Of a stretch of 44,585 nt of DNA, positions 40,376-44,585 are shown piece by piece. The notes under the pieces were generated by a model, which saw only the letters and a list, made by a program, of their open reading frames with translations, was not told the DNA's origin and made no database searches. How positions within the stretch are numbered: position 1 is the first letter of the stretch; each line of letters opens with the position of its first letter. The position numbers and the translations under genes were made by a program. Source of the DNA: Opitutales bacterium (GTDB lineage Bacteria > Verrucomicrobiota > Verrucomicrobiia > Opitutales > Oceanipulchritudinaceae); assembly GCA_020831585.1 (NCBI GenBank), contig JAFIGE010000026.1, positions 1-44,585 of the forward strand, given 5' to 3'.

Positions 40376-42672
40376 CGGCGGGGCAAAGTCATTTTGATGT
40401 GCACTTCCTTTTGCGCGAGGCCATTGGCGGGCACCTCGACACGGGGGTCGGCACGGGTTTTCCCGTCGACGGTAAAGGCGGCGGTGGAACCGCGGCAGAT
40501 GTGGATATGAAAATCGGTCCCGCGAAAGGGGCGGGTGTAGCGGACGCCCTCCCATGCGGCGGGGATTTGGGGCTTGAGTTCGAAGCCCTCGGGCGAGCGG
40601 CGGAAGCCGAGGAGCCGGTCGACAAGGTTGAGCCAGTTCCATGCGACGGTGCCGGTGCGCCATGGGTCTTCGGAGACATGGTGTTCGGCGCGGAGGGCGC
40701 TCGGACCGATGTAGCCGTTGACCTGGGCATAGGGCTCGGAGCGCTCGGGGGAGGGGAGGATGCTCATGAAGGTGTCGAAGGCCTTTTCCGTGCGTCCGGC
40801 TTCGAAGTCCGCCGCGACCTTGAAGGCGGCGGCATGGCAGTAGACATTGCCGTTTGTGAAAAAGCCCGGCGGGGTGCCGCTGAGCTGGCCGATGCCCGGA
40901 TGGTATTGCGTAAAGGCGGGCCAGTTGTGCACCGGGCCGACGGGCGTATCGACAATGGGTTCGACTTTTTGCATAATGGCTTCGTAGGTGGCCGCGTCGA
41001 TGACACCCGAGAGGTGCGCCCATGATTGGGGGTTGAGGAAGACCTTGCCCTCGCTTGCCGTGTGCGTGCCAATGCGGAGCCCGTCGTCGTTGATGGCGTA
41101 GATGAAGTAATCGCCGTCCCAGCCATGTGCAAAGATGGCGTTTTTGAGAACACCGAATCGTTCGTCGCACAAAATGGCGGTGGCCGTATCGCCCTTCCAG
41201 CGGGCGATCTCACCGGTGAGGCGGAGGACGCGTGCGAGGGCGAAGCTCATCCATACGCTTTGGCCGCGCCCGGCCGTGCCCACTTTGTCCATGAGGTCGT
41301 TCCAGTCGCCGTAATGGATGAGGCTCAGGCCATGCGCACCGCGGTCGTTCCAGAGAAACTCCATCGCACGCAGAATGTGTTCCCAGACGGACCCTTCGCC
41401 CTTGTCGGAGTAGGGGACGGTTTCATCGAGGAGGGAAAGATCGCCGGTTTCGCGCAGGAGGGCATCGACCGCATGGCTGATCCACGAGGGTGAATCCGCG
41501 TAGTGTTTGTCGGCGGCCGCGATGTCCATGCTGGCGACTCGGAAGGCGCGCGGACAGAAACCATCGGAGCGCTGGTTGCGGAGGGCCTTTTTGAGGAGTG
41601 TGAGGCCCCGGCAGGGGTCGATGATGCTGATGCCGGCGGCATCCTGGCAGGTATCGCGATAGCCCTTAAAGTAGAAGCGCGCCCAGTCGCCCATGAGCTG
41701 CATCTGATGTTTCATCCATGTGTTGGCGAGGCAATTGAGATCCTTGTTCGGGGAATCGAGGGTGAAGCGCCCGAGCCGTTCCAAACAAGCTTCCCGCGTG
41801 GCCGTGAATTCGCTTTCCACACGGGTTTCGTCGGCGAGGGCGTCGCGCATCGCACGGGCCTCCGCGAGGTCGAGGACGATGCCCTGGACACGGTGGAAAG
41901 CGGCGGAATCGCCCGCGCCGAGAGAGAAATCGTGCTGAAGTGCGCCAACGAGGTGCTCGACGCTCGCCACGCCGTCTCCGAGCAGGCCGTGCTCAACGCT
42001 TTCGGGGCGCTCATAGCAACGGTATTTCCCGACAAAGGCGCGCTTGCCCACTTCCCAATGATCGGGCCGGCGGTCGGCATAGACGAAAGCGCGGTAGCGT
42101 TCGTTGACGACCGTGTGGGTGGTGTTGCTGAAAAAGAAGAGGTGCTCATCGGGCAACGGTTGCGCGCGCAGTCCGCTGATGTAGCCGTAGGGCAGGTTGA
42201 TCCCGTCGAGCATGACGTTGCACGCGGTGAAGACGGAGAGCTCGCGGGGTCGCCCGCTGCGGTTGTGCAGGGTAACACTCCATACTTCGCCGTTGTGATT
42301 CCTTGGCACAAAGATGCGGATGCGGACCTCGATTCCGCGCGAGACCGTGCGCAAAAGGGTGTAACCAAGACCGTGGCGGCATTCGAACTCCTCAAAGTCG
42401 GTGTGGCAGGGGTAGTAGGCCGCGCTCCAGAATTCTCCGGTCTCGCGGTCGCGGATGTAGACCGCGCGCGGGTCTCCGAGGGCGTCCTGTTTGCCGAGGA
42501 AGTTGGTCAGAACCCCGGCCTCGTTCTGGTGGAGCGCATTGCCGTTGAGGTTTTGTGCCACACTGGCAAGGTAGGTGTCGTTCCAGAGGTAGTTGAACCA
42601 GTCGCGCGGTGGGTGCGGCGTTGTGATGATGTATTCCCGTCCATCGGGAGAGAAGTGACCGTAAGCATCCAT
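40372..42672 (-). CDS. GH94 glycoside phosphorylase (cellobiose/chitobiose phosphorylase-like)
   Basis: This 766-residue GH94 enzyme splits a beta-linked disaccharide with phosphate to give a sugar-1-phosphate. The N-terminus (YGHFSPDGREYIITTP...WFNYLWN) and the catalytic region HYGDWNDLMD (Asp456 or Asp459 as general acid) are typical. HHVSEDPWRTGTVAWNW near the end matches the C-terminal lobe. Specificity between cellobiose, N,N'-diacetylchitobiose and others cannot be read reliably. The GlcNAc-kinase-like gene at 33556 and the NagZ-like GH3 nearby favour a chitobiose-type substrate. The start at 42672 gives the family N-terminus; an upstream ATG at 42720 is possible. It has no signal peptide, so is cytoplasmic. 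Confidence 0.93.
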   Translation of the reverse strand: MDAYGHFSPDGREYIITTPHPPRDWFNYLWNDTYLASVAQNLNGNALHQNEAGVLTNFLGKQDALGDPRAVYIRDRETGEFWSAAYYPCHTDFEEFECRHGLGYTLLRTVSRGIEVRIRIFVPRNHNGEVWSVTLHNRSGRPRELSVFTACNVMLDGINLPYGYISGLRAQPLPDEHLFFFSNTTHTVVNERYRAFVYADRRPDHWEVGKRAFVGKYRCYERPESVEHGLLGDGVASVEHLVGALQHDFSLGAGDSAAFHRVQGIVLDLAEARAMRDALADETRVESEFTATREACLERLGRFTLDSPNKDLNCLANTWMKHQMQLMGDWARFYFKGYRDTCQDAAGISIIDPCRGLTLLKKALRNQRSDGFCPRAFRVASMDIAAADKHYADSPSWISHAVDALLRETGDLSLLDETVPYSDKGEGSVWEHILRAMEFLWNDRGAHGLSLIHYGDWNDLMDKVGTAGRGQSVWMSFALARVLRLTGEIARWKGDTATAILCDERFGVLKNAIFAHGWDGDYFIYAINDDGLRIGTHTASEGKVFLNPQSWAHLSGVIDAATYEAIMQKVEPIVDTPVGPVHNWPAFTQYHPGIGQLSGTPPGFFTNGNVYCHAAAFKVAADFEAGRTEKAFDTFMSILPSPERSEPYAQVNGYIGPSALRAEHHVSEDPWRTGTVAWNWLNLVDRLLGFRRSPEGFELKPQIPAAWEGVRYTRPFRGTDFHIHICRGSTAAFTVDGKTRADPRVEVPANGLAQKEVHIKMTLPRR

Positions 42673-42800
42673 AGAGGGCCGGAGTTTAACATTCGCTTTC
42701 GTTAAGGGGAATGGACGCATTCGACAATTCCGCCGCAGGAGTCGACGTAGGCGAGCGAGGGGATTGTCAGGCGAAGCGAAGTTGCCCAACGTGCCTTCCC

Positions 42801-44441
42801 ATGGAGCTTTCTACCCCTGCGGTCACCCTTCCGCCCTGGCAGGATCTCAGCCTGCACGAGCAGGTTAGCCAGTTGGTTGTCTTTCACCTTTCCCACGATA
42901 TCGCGCGATCTCCCGATGTGGCCGCCTATCTGCGCAAATATCCGGTGGGTGCGGTCTTCGCCGGCGGAGAGGTCATTGAAGACGGGACAAACCGCTTCGA
43001 GGCCGTGCGCGCGCTCGTCGACCGCTGCCAGGCGGTCTCGCGCGTGCCCCTGCTCGTGGGCGCGGACCTCGAAAATGGCTGTGGCGATGTTCTCCCCGGG
43101 CTTACCCCCTTGCCGTGGCCGATGGCCCTCGGAGCGGCCAACGATGTTGACCTTGCCCGTCGCTACGGCGAGGTCACCGCGCTCGAAGGCGCGCGCGGGG
43201 GCATCAATTGGGCCCTCGCCCCGATGGCCGACCTCAATCTCCACCCCCTCAGTTCAAACGTGGGCACGCGCGCTTTCGGGGATCGTGCGGAACACGTGCT
43301 TCCGCTTCTCAAGGCCTTTTGCCGGGGCCTGCGTGCGCAAGGGATGGCGGACTGCGCGAAGACCTTTCCCGGAGACGGCTCCGATTACCGCGACCAGCAC
43401 CTCACAACCACGCTCAATCAACTCGATCGCGCGGACTGGGAAGCCTCCTACGGGAGCGTCTTCCAAGGGTTGATCGACGACGGTGTGGAGAGCATCATGA
43501 TCGCCCATATCGGCATGCCGGCTTTTCAGGAGCGCAATGCGCACGACGGCTACGATCCGGCAACGCTCTCGCGGGAAATCATCACCGGCCTGCTCAAAGA
43601 ACGGATGGGCTTCAAGGGCTTGGTCTTGAGCGATGCCTTTGGAATGGGCGGCTTGCTTTCCCACGGCGACCTCACGGAGTCGGCTGTTAAGGCTTTTGCC
43701 TGCGGTATGGACATGGTCCTTTGGCCGGGCGAACGGTTTGTCGACCGCGTCATGGAAGAGCTCCGGAGTGGACGCATTCCCATGAGCCGCCTTGAAGATG
43801 CTCTCGCCCGTATCTGGCGGATGAAGGCGCGCTACGCCGTGACCTCGCGCGACCCGGGTGAGGAAGCAACGATCCGCGCCGAAGCCGTCGCGGCGGAGAC
43901 GGCGGCAAAGTCCCTCACCCTGCTGTGGAACCGTGGGGAAACCCTGCCCCTTAGGCCAGAGCGGGACCGCCGCGTCCTCCTCCTCGGCATCACGCCTTAC
44001 GACAAAGCCTATGCGCGGTTCGAAATCCTTCGCGATGAATTGGGTCGGCGCGGTTTTCTTGTGGAAATGAACCGTCACCTCACACCGGAGGGGCTGGCGG
44101 CCATGGAAGGGGATTTTGATCGTATCCTTGTGTGCCTTGAAAGGCAATTCCACCGCCCGCTCGGGCCGATGGATCTTTTCGGCGAAGACGCGCGCAACCT
44201 TTGGTCGTGCAGTTGCGCAGGCTGGCAGAAAATGGTCGTGGTTGGTTTTGGTTCGCCCTATCTGGTCCCCTGGTATTTCCCGCAGGTCCCCGCCGCCGTC
44301 AATGCTTACAGTGCCGTCCCGGCGGCCCAGCACGCCGTGGCCGCCGCCTTGTGTGGCGAAGCGACCTTTCCGGGAATGAGCCCGGTGGTTTACGAAAACC
44401 GTTTCGGTGTGAGCGATTTGAGCGCATGGCGCACGCCGTAG
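42801..44441 (+). CDS. GH3 family glycoside hydrolase (beta-N-acetylhexosaminidase/NagZ-like)
   Basis: This 546-residue GH3 enzyme has the NagZ-type catalytic segment KTFPGDGSDYRDQH, ending in the Asp-His pair (His200) used in this subgroup, and the nucleophile Asp278 in LSDAFGM. Regions such as GADLENG and MADLNLHP shape the sugar-binding pocket. A C-terminal alpha/beta domain of about 180 residues follows. It probably removes terminal beta-GlcNAc from short glycans in the cytoplasm, since no signal peptide is seen. The start at 42801 was chosen to match the family (MELSTPAVTLPPWQDLSL). It is divergent from GH94, with 128 bp between starts. Its stop codon TAG is the first part of an AAGCTT repeat (44437-44460), and the last codons are duplicated in the following repeat unit. 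Confidence 0.92.
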   Translation: MELSTPAVTLPPWQDLSLHEQVSQLVVFHLSHDIARSPDVAAYLRKYPVGAVFAGGEVIEDGTNRFEAVRALVDRCQAVSRVPLLVGADLENGCGDVLPGLTPLPWPMALGAANDVDLARRYGEVTALEGARGGINWALAPMADLNLHPLSSNVGTRAFGDRAEHVLPLLKAFCRGLRAQGMADCAKTFPGDGSDYRDQHLTTTLNQLDRADWEASYGSVFQGLIDDGVESIMIAHIGMPAFQERNAHDGYDPATLSREIITGLLKERMGFKGLVLSDAFGMGGLLSHGDLTESAVKAFACGMDMVLWPGERFVDRVMEELRSGRIPMSRLEDALARIWRMKARYAVTSRDPGEEATIRAEAVAAETAAKSLTLLWNRGETLPLRPERDRRVLLLGITPYDKAYARFEILRDELGRRGFLVEMNRHLTPEGLAAMEGDFDRILVCLERQFHRPLGPMDLFGEDARNLWSCSCAGWQKMVVVGFGSPYLVPWYFPQVPAAVNAYSAVPAAQHAVAAALCGEATFPGMSPVVYENRFGVSDLSAWRTP

Positions 44442-44567
44442 GCTGAAGCTTCAGCGAGGCCGGTAGTTGTTTGGTGTTGTCGAAGCCGCAGGGCGACCGC
44501 TCGCTGAAGCTTCGCGCTACAAAAATGAGCCGCATGGCGCACGCCGTAGGCTGAAGCTTCAGCGAGG
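44437..44567. repeat. AAGCTT repeats with 107-bp unit (site 5)
   Basis: Form B lies at 44437-44460 and 44544-44567, with form A at 44498-44521 between them. The unit is 107 bp, and it includes the end of the GH3 gene: the text around GCATGGCGCACGCCGTAGG is present both at the gene end and again near 44532-44550. The second unit continues to the window end with the same GGTAGTTGTTTGGTGT text that follows the first. No gene is seen after 44441. Confidence 0.9.
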
Positions 44568-44585
44568 CCGGTAGTTGTTTGGTGT

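Noticed and set aside
41503-42705. 400-codon plus-strand frame opposite GH94
   Set aside because: It is a shadow of the GH94 coding strand, with no domain pattern.

Overview
The window is about 44.6 kb of GC-rich bacterial DNA, densely packed with genes. Two arylsulfatase-family hydrolases, GH94 and GH3 glycoside enzymes, rhamnose and hexose-phosphate isomerases, DeoR regulators, a sodium:solute symporter and many dispersed palindromic repeats suggest a polysaccharide-degrading member of the PVC group (Verrucomicrobiota, Kiritimatiellota or Lentisphaerota). This placement is inference from gene content; there is no rRNA or other marker gene in the window.

Layout. 0.1-4.8 kb (minus): beta-propeller protein, sulfatase and SSS symporter. 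5.3-18.8 kb (plus): a C1-chemistry island. It opens with a three-part fusion (membrane desaturase/hydroxylase + Rieske + NqrF-type reductase), followed by a TIM-barrel protein, two UroD-family methyltransferases and a PocR/AraC-type regulator. Next come MtaC-like corrinoid protein, MtaB-like methanol:corrinoid methyltransferase, a UroD-thioredoxin fusion, a CobW GTPase, DUF1638 and RACo (reductive activator of corrinoid proteins). 18.8-20.2 kb: a Y1 (RAYT-like) transposase bracketed by copies of a 297-bp palindrome-rich repeat. 20.2-26.6 kb: L-rhamnose isomerase, a second TIM-barrel protein, two zinc dehydrogenases, a ribulose-phosphate-epimerase-family protein and a DeoR regulator. 26.7-28.7 kb: a pRiA4b ORF-3-like protein and a VapBC locus whose toxin has lost its middle. 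28.7-34.6 kb (minus): another UroD protein, cupin phosphoglucose isomerase-like and mannose-6-phosphate isomerase genes, and a BadF/GlcNAc-kinase-type protein. 34.6-36.9 kb: leader ORF, second sulfatase and second DeoR. 37-40.4 kb: two toxin-antitoxin loci flanking a secreted trypsin-like protease. 40.4-44.4 kb: divergent GH94 and GH3 genes.

How the genes may work together. MtaB, MtaC, RACo and several UroD proteins form most of a corrinoid-dependent methyl-transfer system, probably acting on methanol or a methyl donor released during glycan degradation. An oxygen-dependent fusion hydroxylase sits directly upstream, so the island may combine oxidative release of a C1 unit with corrinoid methyl transfer; this is a hypothesis. 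The remaining genes look like cytoplasmic processing of sulfated, rhamnose- and hexosamine-containing glycans. Short palindromic repeats centred on AAGCTT occur at five places and supply the stop codons of three genes. No tRNA, rRNA, CRISPR array or prophage was seen.
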